Shown one piece after another: positions 8,988 through 17,230 of a DNA stretch of 59,809 nucleotides (the first letter of the stretch is position 1; each line of letters opens with the position of its first letter). The position numbers and the translations under genes are program-made. This DNA is from an uncultured Lachnospiraceae bacterium (GTDB taxonomy: Bacteria; Bacillota; Clostridia; Lachnospirales; Lachnospiraceae). The DNA is taken from NCBI GenBank assembly GCA_905235845.1, contig CAJONG010000008.1, forward strand, positions 29,661-89,469. The letters are read 5' to 3'. Below the pieces are notes generated by a model. That model did not search any database. It saw only the letters and a list, made by a program, of their open reading frames with translations, and was not told the DNA's origin.

Positions 8988-10433
8988 TCATTCATAGGAA
9001 TAATATCTTTTGATACTGCATCCGTAACCATAGGCACTGGATACGTTCACATCGGCCGTAAGCTGATATATCTGCCTGTCCATCATAAAGGCGCCGTTGC
9101 CCGGTGTCTTTCTTATATCTGCCTCCATTATGTCCATGAGTCTTAGGTTAAGCTTGTCTCTGTCACAGGCCATTAAGAAGATATTTAGGAACATCTTATA
9201 ATCAAGCTCTCCTCCCGGTGCTGCATACTCATTCAGATGTCCTTTAAAATCCACCATCTGTTCTAAAGGTGTGTTCCAGGTGGCATCATCCTTCACTGCT
9301 TTAAGGCCGTGTCCGTCATATAATATCCTTAGATCCTTGGCGCTTTCCGCATAGCCCCAGGCAAAGAGAATGGTGTATTTGACCGCTTCGGCAAGCTCCG
9401 GCAATCCTATGGCGGATGTGGCAGCTATGGCCATAGCCTCGGCTTCGGCCTGCTTGGAAGAGCTTGAGAGCAGATATGACATATTGACGGCATACCTTAT
9501 CCTGAATATCCTGTCTGCTATCCCTTCCATATTCTCCATATCAGACCCCTTGCCCTCTATGATATACTCCACCTCATATGCAAGCGCCGAGCCCTCCTTC
9601 TCCTTCTTATAATAACCGCACCGGTCGTATATATAATCTATGAGAAGAGGCTTGTAAGCCGCACCGAAGGGGCTTTCCTGATGACTCTTAAGTCCTGCAC
9701 CCTCCGTGTATCCTCTGTGGCTTATGAGGCTGTCCGTATCTATCCGTCGAAAGACCGTATCCCCTCTCTCTCCCATGGCATAGTAGAGTACATTGCTTCC
9801 GCTTATATCCTCCACCGCATCCGCGGGATTACTTATGCTATAGGGCTCTTCATCCTCAGGCAGGGTGCTGTTGTATTCGTCTATGATCGCATCCACCCTG
9901 TCGGATTCCGCGCCCCTGCGTGAATGGTAGCTTTCATAGTCGTTAAATATACTATCTTCATAGGTCTCGTCATACCTGCTTACAGGCAGGTATGACAGAC
10001 CGTATTTGACCTTCATGTACCGCATGATCTGATATCCCAGCACCTCACCCCGACCGTCGGTTGCATAAGCGATCCCTTCAAGTACCGCATTATCTGCGTG
10101 TGTGGCAGTCAGATCCCTTTTTACAGGCGAATTCTTATCATCCAGATTAAGATTCATATAGTGCAGAAGATGTTGCCCAACCGCCGCATCTGCCGATGCC
10201 TTGGATACATTCCTGCCATATGAGCTGTCAATAAAGAGCAGTCCGTACTGCTTAAGCAGCTCCCTGTGATACTCGGCGAATATACTGTTAAGCCCCAGAT
10301 CCATGGCACATTCGGTCCTGAATCTTATGGTCTGATTCCTTGCTCCTATGAGGATCGTTGATATGAAAGAGATCATGATCCCAAGGATCAGCGCCAGATA
10401 GACTGTGATATAACCCTCGGTATTCCTTCTCAT
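8988..10433 (-). CDS. DUF5702-family (TadG-like) Tad-locus protein
   Basis: A 481-residue protein with a short positive leader (MRRNTEGYITVYLALILGIM) and a single N-terminal membrane helix, then a large extracytoplasmic region with no recognised catalytic motif. Overall form and context match the DUF5702 proteins of Firmicute Tad loci, which stand where TadG-like tip or anchoring proteins stand elsewhere. Its ATG overlaps the TGA of the Flp pilin gene (ATGA), so translation is probably coupled, which would explain the lack of a strong ribosome site. Confidence 0.75.
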   Translation of the reverse strand: MRRNTEGYITVYLALILGIMISFISTILIGARNQTIRFRTECAMDLGLNSIFAEYHRELLKQYGLLFIDSSYGRNVSKASADAAVGQHLLHYMNLNLDDKNSPVKRDLTATHADNAVLEGIAYATDGRGEVLGYQIMRYMKVKYGLSYLPVSRYDETYEDSIFNDYESYHSRRGAESDRVDAIIDEYNSTLPEDEEPYSISNPADAVEDISGSNVLYYAMGERGDTVFRRIDTDSLISHRGYTEGAGLKSHQESPFGAAYKPLLIDYIYDRCGYYKKEKEGSALAYEVEYIIEGKGSDMENMEGIADRIFRIRYAVNMSYLLSSSSKQAEAEAMAIAATSAIGLPELAEAVKYTILFAWGYAESAKDLRILYDGHGLKAVKDDATWNTPLEQMVDFKGHLNEYAAPGGELDYKMFLNIFLMACDRDKLNLRLMDIMEADIRKTPGNGAFMMDRQIYQLTADVNVSSAYGYGCSIKRYYSYE

Positions 10434-10606
10434 ATACTGTTGGCCGTGGTGGTTATCTTGTTGAATATGGTGTTGACCAAAGATGTAAGCTGGGATTTGA
10501 ATATGATCACCAGAGATATCAATACCACTATTATGAGTATGATCTCCACGGTTCCCATTCCTTCCTCACTTACGAGAAAATTCTTAAAGCCTTTTGATCT
10601 GTTCAT
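10430..10606 (-). CDS. Flp-type major pilin
   Basis: A 58-residue ORF too short for ordinary gene calling. It begins MNRSKGFKNFLVSEEGMGTV and continues through EIILIIVVLISLVIIF, a class III Flp prepilin layout: short basic leader, Gly-containing cleavage region, Glu at +5 (EEGMGTVE), then one hydrophobic helix and a short polar tail. A perfect AGGAGG lies eight bases upstream of the ATG. Its stop overlaps the start of the DUF5702 gene. It is the likely structural subunit of the pilus assembled by TadABC. Confidence 0.88.
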   Translation of the reverse strand: MNRSKGFKNFLVSEEGMGTVEIILIIVVLISLVIIFKSQLTSLVNTIFNKITTTANSI

Positions 10607-10628
10607 TTTTCTTCCTCCTTTATATGTC

Positions 10629-12008
10629 CTACATCACTCCGAATGACAGATATGCGGGTATCATTATGATTATCATGACGACACCCAGTTGCAGCATCAT
10701 TGGGAAAATAAGCTTGGTCTGGGCTTCCTCACCCATTCTTTTTGCCATTGCCTTACGTTCCTCAAAAGCCGCATGGACTTCACTGTCCATCGCTTCGATA
10801 AGACCGTCTGTTCCCTTTCTCAGGTTCTGGATCAGTATAGACATTAATTTTCTGTAACACAGAAGATTACATCTCTTACCGAAGTATTCATAGCATGCGC
10901 CTTCGCTCATTCCGTCCCCCAGCTTCCGGACACATAGCTCCAACTCTTCGTATACATATCTTCTTCCACCTCCTTTCAATCTGCTTTTCCTGTAATCCAA
11001 GACCATATGCTCAAAAGCCGTCCTTATCGTGGCTCCGGAGCTTAACAGGATCTGAAGCTTGCTGACAAATTCCGCATAATCGATCATCATCTGTCTGTTC
11101 CTGTCTTCGTATTTCCTGTTAAGGTCTCTGTCTGCTCCGAGCCACAACCCAAACACCAGACTAAAACCGATCACTGTAACGATCGGGATAACAGGCTCTT
11201 TTATCTCCTTCCAGCTTATCTTCCTGCCGTTGATATCAGAGGGTAATCTGTAATAATCCTCGTATCTGTTATCCTCATTCTCCGCTTTGGCCTTGTCATA
11301 TATCTGCTTTATCAACAGATCCTCTCCCTCCGGTATATACGGGTACACCACAGTCTTGATGTCAAAGCTCTCTTCCTTATCCTTATATGTCATCACTACC
11401 CTTATATCTACAGGGACTCCTTCCTCCTCCGTCTCTTCGTTGTGCACGGCTCCGGCCGAATCTATAAGCCTGTAGTCAGAGCTCTCCCATCTTAGGGAGA
11501 AGGGATACCCTTCCACTGACGTAGGAAGATACAGGTCTGAATCTATATGACTTAATTCCTCATTGTCCGCAAGGATCTGTGTCAGAAGCTTTTCATACAG
11601 CTCATTCATCTTCTCTTCACATTCCTCATCCTTAAACATCCTCTCATCGATCCTTATATCCAGAGGACCGACCTCACCATCCTCCGTAACGGCATTCAGT
11701 GTGATGTTGTAGCCTTCTTCTCCAACCTCTGTACGCCTTAGAATGTAACTGTCAGTGATCTTATCATCTGTCACGGAACTTATGATCACCAATATAAGGA
11801 GTATAAGAGAAGCTGCTGTGGACAGAATTATGTTAACTATCTTCCTGCTGTAATAATCCTTTATAAGCTTCCTACTCTCCTTACCCGGAGACAGGAGCGA
11901 AAGCTTTTTCTCATAATCTCCCGGAAAAGGATCAACCCCTCTCTTACCGATGAAAATAAGGTATCCTTCAAGGAGCTTCCGTGATAGCCTTTCTATCTTC
12001 TCCATCAT
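10629..12008 (-). CDS. tadC: TadC, inner-membrane platform protein with a large inserted ectodomain
   Basis: The C-terminal 185 residues are a type II secretion F domain (QMMIDYAEFVSKLQILLSSGATIRTAFE, then several membrane helices ending IPAYLSFGVM), which forms the assembly platform with TadB. The protein is 459 residues, far longer than the roughly 300 usual for TadC. The excess is a polar segment of about 190 residues between membrane helix 1 (about 50-72) and helix 2 (about 268-285), rich in Asp/Glu/Tyr and probably outside the membrane. It starts just after the tadB stop, with GAGG about ten bases upstream. Confidence 0.85.
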   Translation of the reverse strand: MMEKIERLSRKLLEGYLIFIGKRGVDPFPGDYEKKLSLLSPGKESRKLIKDYYSRKIVNIILSTAASLILLILVIISSVTDDKITDSYILRRTEVGEEGYNITLNAVTEDGEVGPLDIRIDERMFKDEECEEKMNELYEKLLTQILADNEELSHIDSDLYLPTSVEGYPFSLRWESSDYRLIDSAGAVHNEETEEEGVPVDIRVVMTYKDKEESFDIKTVVYPYIPEGEDLLIKQIYDKAKAENEDNRYEDYYRLPSDINGRKISWKEIKEPVIPIVTVIGFSLVFGLWLGADRDLNRKYEDRNRQMMIDYAEFVSKLQILLSSGATIRTAFEHMVLDYRKSRLKGGGRRYVYEELELCVRKLGDGMSEGACYEYFGKRCNLLCYRKLMSILIQNLRKGTDGLIEAMDSEVHAAFEERKAMAKRMGEEAQTKLIFPMMLQLGVVMIIIMIPAYLSFGVM

Positions 12009-12012
12009 ATGT

Positions 12013-12768
12013 CTATACCTCGATCTCGATTATCTTCTTCGACAGATATACCGACAGAATATATATTCCCAGAGTCACGGTCATCACGATATTGCCGAAT
12101 AGGTTATTGTACAGTATCTTAAAAAACCCCTTATTGGTCAGTTCCACATAGAATATGATCAGAAAAGGAACCGCATTCATTATCCTCTGTTCAAATCTCC
12201 TTGCGGATACCATGGTCTCTATCTCCTGTATCACAGCGGCTTTCTCTTCTATTACCCTTACATAGCTCTCCATATTGTCCGTGAGATTGCCTCCGGATCT
12301 TCTGCCTACACTTAATACTCCGGCGAAGCTCTCTATCTCACTTAAGCGGCTGCGCAGTGCAAGGTCATGCACCAGACTGACTATATCCCTGTTATTGTCC
12401 AGTCCGCTCCGGATGATCATAAGCTCTTTTACTATGTCAGCCTTATCTCCGTACATCTGTCTCATATCCTTTAGTGCCTCCGTGAAAGCATTCTCAAGGG
12501 AATAGCCCGCATGCAGCGATCCGCTTACCGAATTTATCATCTCCTTAAACTGCATCAATAGCTGCATATCCCTCTTCTTCTCAGCTTCCCTGCTTTTGTA
12601 CAGGATATACGGATAGATGACGGGCATAAGACATATCGTTATGATCACGGATCTGTAGAAGAAGTATCCGAACAATATGACGATCAGCACTCCTTGCAGA
12701 AGATATACTGCCAGTTCTCTTTTATCAAGCTTTAATACCGATTCCGGCATTTTTAAGTTTTTCTTCAT
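12013..12768 (-). CDS. tadB: TadB, inner-membrane platform protein
   Basis: A 251-residue type II secretion F-domain protein: two N-terminal membrane helices, the cytoplasmic helical domain with LLMQFKEMINSVSGSLHAGYSLENAFTEALKD split across its core, and two C-terminal helices. It pairs with TadC to anchor the TadA ATPase. Its start at 12768 overlaps the end of tadA by 44 bases; a second ATG at 12750 is possible, since neither has a clear ribosome site and translational coupling is likely. Confidence 0.87.
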   Translation of the reverse strand: MKKNLKMPESVLKLDKRELAVYLLQGVLIVILFGYFFYRSVIITICLMPVIYPYILYKSREAEKKRDMQLLMQFKEMINSVSGSLHAGYSLENAFTEALKDMRQMYGDKADIVKELMIIRSGLDNNRDIVSLVHDLALRSRLSEIESFAGVLSVGRRSGGNLTDNMESYVRVIEEKAAVIQEIETMVSARRFEQRIMNAVPFLIIFYVELTNKGFFKILYNNLFGNIVMTVTLGIYILSVYLSKKIIEIEV

Positions 12769-13957
12769 TGATCAGACTTCCTATTCTCTGTAAAGCTCCG
12801 CTTACCTTATCCTTGGTAGAGTCTCTGTCTTCTCTGAACTCATACAGCGGATTGATCTTGATCTCTTCGTTATCATCACCGGATAACTCTACTATCTGCA
12901 GCATACGTCTGCTCTTATCCCTCATCCTTCCAAGATGGATGATGATATCCACGCCGCTGCTTATCTGCCTTCTAATGGCGTGTACAGGCAGATCCACTGC
13001 CATTAATATCATTGTCTCAAGCCTTGATATGGTATCTGTGGCGCTGTTGGCATGTACGGTTGACATACTCCCGTCATGTCCGCAGTTCATGGCCGAACAT
13101 ACCATATCCATAGCCTCTCCGCCTCTGACCTCCCCGACTATTATCCGATCGGGACGCATCCTTAAGCTCGTCTTGATAAGGTCTCTTATGGTAATGGGTA
13201 ATGTTCCCTCCATGTTGCTGTTCTTGGTCTCCATCCTTACCAGATTCTCTATTCCCTGTATCTGCAGCTCGGCACTGTCCTCGATGGTGATTATCCTTTC
13301 ATCATTCGGGATATATGAGGATAATGCGTTGAGTACCGTAGTCTTGCCTGAGCCGGTTCCTCCGCTTACTATGATGTTGTATCCGGCTACCACAAGATCG
13401 TGCAGGAAGTCCGCTGCCTCTCTTGTCAGACTGCCTATCCTTACAAGGTCATCCATCGTAAAAGGCTTCTTGGGGAATCTTCTGATCGTCAGTATAGGCC
13501 CGTTGATGGCGACCGGATTGAGCACCACATTGACTCTCGATCCATCCGCCAGTCTGGCATCGACTATGGGGGATGAATCATTGACGACCCTGTTGCATCT
13601 TGCGACTATCTGGCCTATGACATTCCTTAAGCTTTCCTCCGAATCAAAACTCTGCTTGGCTTTACTTATGCTGCCCTTTTTCTCGATGAAGATATTATCC
13701 GGTCCGTTAACCATGATCTCCGTTATATCCTTATCCTCTAACAGTCCCTGAAGGATATCCAGCTTCCTCATGGAATGAAAGATCTGCCTGCCTAACTCCA
13801 GTCTGTCCTTGATGGGAATGTGATATCCGGAATTGATCTCCTTAAGCTCATCCCCTATCATCTCCTTTAATTCTTCATCAGATACTTCTCCTTTGTATTC
13901 GAGCTTCTCTATGAGTTTTTCTTTTATATGTCCTATGATCTCCTCATCAGATGACAT
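12725..13957 (-). CDS. tadA: TadA/CpaF secretion ATPase
   Basis: A 410-residue GspE/PulE-superfamily ATPase of the TadA branch. Visible motifs are Walker A SGGTGSGKTTVLNAL, the Asp box around ERIITIEDSAEL, Walker B MRPDRIIVGEVRGGEAMDM and the His box region MSTVHANSA. The N-terminal 90 residues form the helical adaptor. It powers Flp pilus assembly at the cytoplasmic face. Its ATG overlaps the stop of tadZ in a TAATG arrangement. Confidence 0.95.
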   Translation of the reverse strand: MSSDEEIIGHIKEKLIEKLEYKGEVSDEELKEMIGDELKEINSGYHIPIKDRLELGRQIFHSMRKLDILQGLLEDKDITEIMVNGPDNIFIEKKGSISKAKQSFDSEESLRNVIGQIVARCNRVVNDSSPIVDARLADGSRVNVVLNPVAINGPILTIRRFPKKPFTMDDLVRIGSLTREAADFLHDLVVAGYNIIVSGGTGSGKTTVLNALSSYIPNDERIITIEDSAELQIQGIENLVRMETKNSNMEGTLPITIRDLIKTSLRMRPDRIIVGEVRGGEAMDMVCSAMNCGHDGSMSTVHANSATDTISRLETMILMAVDLPVHAIRRQISSGVDIIIHLGRMRDKSRRMLQIVELSGDDNEEIKINPLYEFREDRDSTKDKVSGALQRIGSLINEEKLKNAGIGIKA

Positions 13958-14946
13958 TATGCTACGATCTCCTTCACTATCTCCTTAGCGCATTCACCGG
14001 CCTCGCCCGTAGTGGCTGCGAATATCTTCTCCTTGTCTCCGGCCTGCCTAAATGGTACGATGACCTTTTTAATAAGCTCTGATGCATTACCATCCTCTTC
14101 GAATTCTCTTAAGAATGCCTTTAACTTACCCTGCTCTCTGTCATCCTCGATCACGGTCACTATAAGCTTATTGCATGTGGCGATCAGTTTACCGAGTCCC
14201 TGTACCGCCTTGGACAAGTCTAAGAGTACATACTCATAATCCGTCCTGTACTCGATCTGCTTAAGGATCGACTGCCATTCCTTATACGATATGCTTATTA
14301 AGTCCGCGTGTCTCTCCATTGAGGGTACGATGTCAAGTCCGCCCAGACTGCCCGATATCCCGCCGATCAAAGTGGCCAGATCCTTGGAATCATTGTTCAT
14401 GGCATATATCAGATCCGACATATCTCCGGAAAACCTTATACCCAATGCATCCTTAAGATTGCTGTGGCAGTCCATATCAAGGAAGAGTACTCTGTGATTC
14501 TTCGCAAGGAGCTGTCCTGTCGATAAGCCTATCCCCGTCTGTCCGCTCCTGCCGATGGGACTGTAGAAGCCTACTATCTTCATCCGGCTTTTTCTGCTTA
14601 TCAGATTCCCCAGATTCTCCTTGCCGGATGCGTACAGAAGCAGCTCTTTGACTATGTTCTCACAGCTTTGATACTTGTATATCACCTTATTATCCGTATC
14701 TGGCACAAAGCTGCTCCCTGATAAAATGACAGTATTGTCAGTTATCTCTCTGTCCTTAAGCTCTTCGGACAGCTCATCCGATACAAGCAGGATATCCACT
14801 CCTGCCTTCCTCTCGTATTCCCTGGCCTCCGACACCCTGTTAAATGTCACGACCTCAAAGGGAAAGCCGCCTCTGTTATTGATATAGCCTGCTGCCTTGT
14901 CGGCATATTGCAGGTCTTTATCCAGGATTATCATCGTGTGTTTCAT
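13957..14946 (-). CDS. tadZ: TadZ/CpaE-like localisation ATPase
   Basis: A 329-residue protein with an N-terminal receiver-like domain (MIILDKDLQYADKAAGYINN, without a clear phospho-acceptor set) and a C-terminal ParA/MinD-type domain starting KIVGFYSPIGRSGQTGIGLS. The deviant Walker A reads GRSGQTGIG in place of KGGVGKT, so the signature Lys is absent, as reported for several TadZ proteins. LFLDMDCH matches the Walker A' Asp strand. TadZ proteins recruit the pilus machinery to a cell site. A clear AAGGAG precedes the ATG. Confidence 0.85.
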   Translation of the reverse strand: MKHTMIILDKDLQYADKAAGYINNRGGFPFEVVTFNRVSEAREYERKAGVDILLVSDELSEELKDREITDNTVILSGSSFVPDTDNKVIYKYQSCENIVKELLLYASGKENLGNLISRKSRMKIVGFYSPIGRSGQTGIGLSTGQLLAKNHRVLFLDMDCHSNLKDALGIRFSGDMSDLIYAMNNDSKDLATLIGGISGSLGGLDIVPSMERHADLISISYKEWQSILKQIEYRTDYEYVLLDLSKAVQGLGKLIATCNKLIVTVIEDDREQGKLKAFLREFEEDGNASELIKKVIVPFRQAGDKEKIFAATTGEAGECAKEIVKEIVA

Positions 14947-14965
14947 ATACTTCTCCTTATGTTCT

Positions 14966-15409
14966 TTACCCCAATAAAACCGTATATCCCATGTTATCGG
15001 CTATTATGCTTATCAGTACTCCGATGGCGAGGGGAAGAGCCATCGGGATTATGCCTCTACCGTGAGGATGTCTAAGCTGCCTTATGATCGCTAATGCCAA
15101 AGCTATCAAAAATATCAAAAAATATATGATCAGCAGTTTCTCCCTGATGTAATAAAGCGGCAGAAGACTGTAAAGCTTCACATCTCCGGCCCCCAGTGAA
15201 CCTGTCATATACAAAGGATACAGGATGACGGCCACCATAACACAATATGCCATTGAAGCGATAACACCGGATATATCCGAATGTAAATAATCCCAAGCGC
15301 CCCCGTATATAAGGATCGCAATTACCAGATAATTGGGTATTATCCTTCTGTATACATCAAGGATCGCGGCTACCATACACAAAACCAACAGTCCTATGAT
15401 AGTAATCAC
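14966..15409 (-). CDS. A24-family prepilin peptidase, TadV/CpaA type (second of two)
   Basis: A 147-residue polytopic protein with the catalytic Asp pair in AAILDVYRRIIPN and GSLGAGDVKL, the classic GxGD form. It is the first gene of the Tad operon, 19 bases before tadZ. Together with the peptidase at 7763-8197 it gives the locus two peptidases, perhaps one for the Flp pilin and one for the TadE-like proteins. The GTG start at 15409 is uncertain because its AAGAG site is almost adjacent. Confidence 0.85.
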   Translation of the reverse strand: MITIIGLLVLCMVAAILDVYRRIIPNYLVIAILIYGGAWDYLHSDISGVIASMAYCVMVAVILYPLYMTGSLGAGDVKLYSLLPLYYIREKLLIIYFLIFLIALALAIIRQLRHPHGRGIIPMALPLAIGVLISIIADNMGYTVLLG

Positions 15410-15724
15410 CTCTTGATAAATTGTCTGATGGAAAAGGTAAGAGAACTCTTACCGTATCACCGAGCTACCTATAATGAACTTCAGATATTCATTATTCCCG
15501 CAGAGGCTGTCTCTTCAACTGCGTGTAACTTGGTGTAAGCCGAATGATATAACATCGACTTTGATTTGTAAAGCATTTTTTTTAAGAATTTTTTTACTTT
15601 GTGTAAGTTGCACAAAACCGATCAAATAAACTTTGTGAAAAAGTTATACATATTTTTTCTGCTTTAAATTACACAATGCGTTATCGGTCGGATACTTTAG
15701 CTGACCAATTAGTGCAAATTTTCA
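15410..15724. other. Divergent intergenic region between the Tad operon and pucR
   Basis: No gene is seen. The segment is AT-rich, with GTGTAA(C/G)TT-type repeats at about 15525 and 15600. It must hold the Tad operon promoter on the minus strand, but I could not choose one with confidence. Confidence 0.4.
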
Positions 15725-15751
15725 TTGACTTTTGTTAAAAAAAAATATAAT
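15725..15751 (+). promoter_or_regulatory. Promoter of pucR
   Basis: TTGACT at 15725-15730 is followed by an A-rich spacer and TATAAT at 15746-15751 (15-base spacing) or TAATAT at 15748-15753 (17-base spacing). Transcription would start near 15758, so the leader hairpin begins almost at the 5' end of the RNA. Confidence 0.55.
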
Positions 15752-15767
15752 ATCCACACATAAGAGA

Positions 15768-15884
15768 CAAAAGCGTTTCGCGAATTGCGAGGCGCCTTTG
15801 TTTTTTTGTTTAAGTTCGTGTCCGGTTTTCACCCACTATCCCGGATACGGGCCTAAATACGTTGAAAGAAAACAGACACACGAA
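15768..15884 (+). promoter_or_regulatory. Structured leader RNA of pucR with terminator-like hairpin
   Basis: The hairpin ACAAAAGCG...CGCcTTTGT with an inner CGC/GCG pair (about 15768-15801) is followed by seven T, as in an intrinsic terminator. Downstream, TTCGTG..TC (from about 15812) can pair with GACACACGAA (up to about 15884) next to the ribosome site, enclosing a small CCCG-GATA-CGGG hairpin. The layout suggests attenuation or control of translation start. No known riboswitch class was recognised. Confidence 0.45.
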
Positions 15885-15896
15885 GAGAGGCAGCAT

Positions 15897-17060
15897 ATGA
15901 TTGATATTAACTGGCTTGTGAATGATTCGGGATTCGAGGGAATTGAATTTGTCTGCGGCAAAAAGAATGGAAATAAAATAATAAGTGGCGTTCATATAAT
16001 GGACAATCCGGACACATACAGATTCTTAAAGCAGGGCGAACTTGTACTTACAACCGGCTATGTTTTCAAGCAAATGAAAGACAGCGAAATTATCGAAATG
16101 ATTAAGACCATGAACGATAAGGGCTGCTGTGGAATTGTGTTTAAAGTACATCGCTTTTATGATCGAGTTCCTGACTTTATGGTTAAAGAGGCAAAAAATT
16201 GGAATATTCCTATTCTTTCGCTTCCTTTTGAAGTTGCGCTTTCTGATATTCAGATGAGAGTTTTAAGAGAGATCTTTGAACAGGAAAGAGAGTCTGAGGC
16301 AGATTCTGCTATAGAAAGATTATCTTTCTTTGATTATTTTTTTGATGAAAGCATTACAAGAAATCAGCTTGAATATTTGTGTCTTGAAAACCGTTTCAAT
16401 ACAAAATGCAGGTACTCCGTTTTTGTATGTGATGTGATGGATGAAAAAAAGCAACGTATTGCTATTGAAAGAGAAGCCTTTTTGAGAAAAGCAGCCGTTT
16501 CTTTTTATGTACGAAACACATATCTGGTTGTTCTCATGGAAATACCTGATTACCTTAAAGACTTTGAAATAAATGAGTTTATGAGAGAATTTGCAATTGA
16601 GTGTAATGTGTCAATGAATGATACCGGAGTGGCGTCTAACATGGATTTTGGCGTAAGCGGATTTGGTGAATTCACAGATGTGGCAGCACTTGTTACTCAG
16701 GCAGTAAAGGCGAAATTTATTAACGGTTTGCTTAAAGACATTCGAGCAATTACTTTTGAAGAACAATCCATGTATCATTTCCTGATGACATCTTCTGACG
16801 CTGAGCTTGACAGCCTTGGAAGACCTATAGCAGAAAAACTTGATGATGAACTTATTGTAACTTTGGAGGAACTGGTTTTTTCGGGCTGGAAATACAAGGA
16901 GAGTGCGGAAAAATTATTTATACACAGAAATACTCTTTTGTTTAGAAAGAACAAAATATTTGAAGCGCTGAATGTAGGAGATAATGCCGGACAGATTACA
17001 TTTCTTGAGATGCGCGTATATGCGTATCACATTCTAAAGTATGTAAAAAGAGCAATCTAA
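15897..17060 (+). CDS. PucR-family transcriptional regulator
   Basis: A 387-residue regulator. Residues 1-125 are the PucR N-terminal domain (FLKQGELVLTTGYVFKQMKD, then FEVALSDIQMRVLREIFEQE). The middle region is GGDEF-like and divergent. The last 70 residues are the PucR C-terminal helix-turn-helix (YKESAEKLFIHRNTLLFRKN). The family controls use of purines, allantoin, amino acids or other nitrogen compounds. I use the ATG at 15897, with GAGAGG six bases upstream; a longer upstream frame to 15732 would translate the leader structure. The neighbouring importer and hydrolase are its probable targets. Confidence 0.88.
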   Translation: MIDINWLVNDSGFEGIEFVCGKKNGNKIISGVHIMDNPDTYRFLKQGELVLTTGYVFKQMKDSEIIEMIKTMNDKGCCGIVFKVHRFYDRVPDFMVKEAKNWNIPILSLPFEVALSDIQMRVLREIFEQERESEADSAIERLSFFDYFFDESITRNQLEYLCLENRFNTKCRYSVFVCDVMDEKKQRIAIEREAFLRKAAVSFYVRNTYLVVLMEIPDYLKDFEINEFMREFAIECNVSMNDTGVASNMDFGVSGFGEFTDVAALVTQAVKAKFINGLLKDIRAITFEEQSMYHFLMTSSDAELDSLGRPIAEKLDDELIVTLEELVFSGWKYKESAEKLFIHRNTLLFRKNKIFEALNVGDNAGQITFLEMRVYAYHILKYVKRAI

Positions 17061-17149
17061 CCATTGTTCATTTGCACAATAAAATCCTTTCTTATTTGTT
17101 TAATGGAATAATGACTTCCTGACTTAAATGCTGTAAAAGTATATCAAGG

Positions 17150-17191
17150 CAGACACAAGAACGTGAATCTAAAGCGCTTTGTGTCTGTTTT
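17150..17191 (+). terminator. Hairpin with T-run between pucR and the liv operon
   Basis: CAGACACAA (17150-17158) pairs with TTGTGTCTG (17179-17187), followed by TTTTGTT. Only about 25 bases separate it from the ribosome site of the binding-protein gene, leaving no room for a promoter, so the liv transcript must cross it. It may be a regulated attenuator rather than a simple stop. Confidence 0.6.
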
Positions 17192-17230
17192 GTTATTTGG
17201 GGGGACTATTTAAGAAAGGATGGATATATT

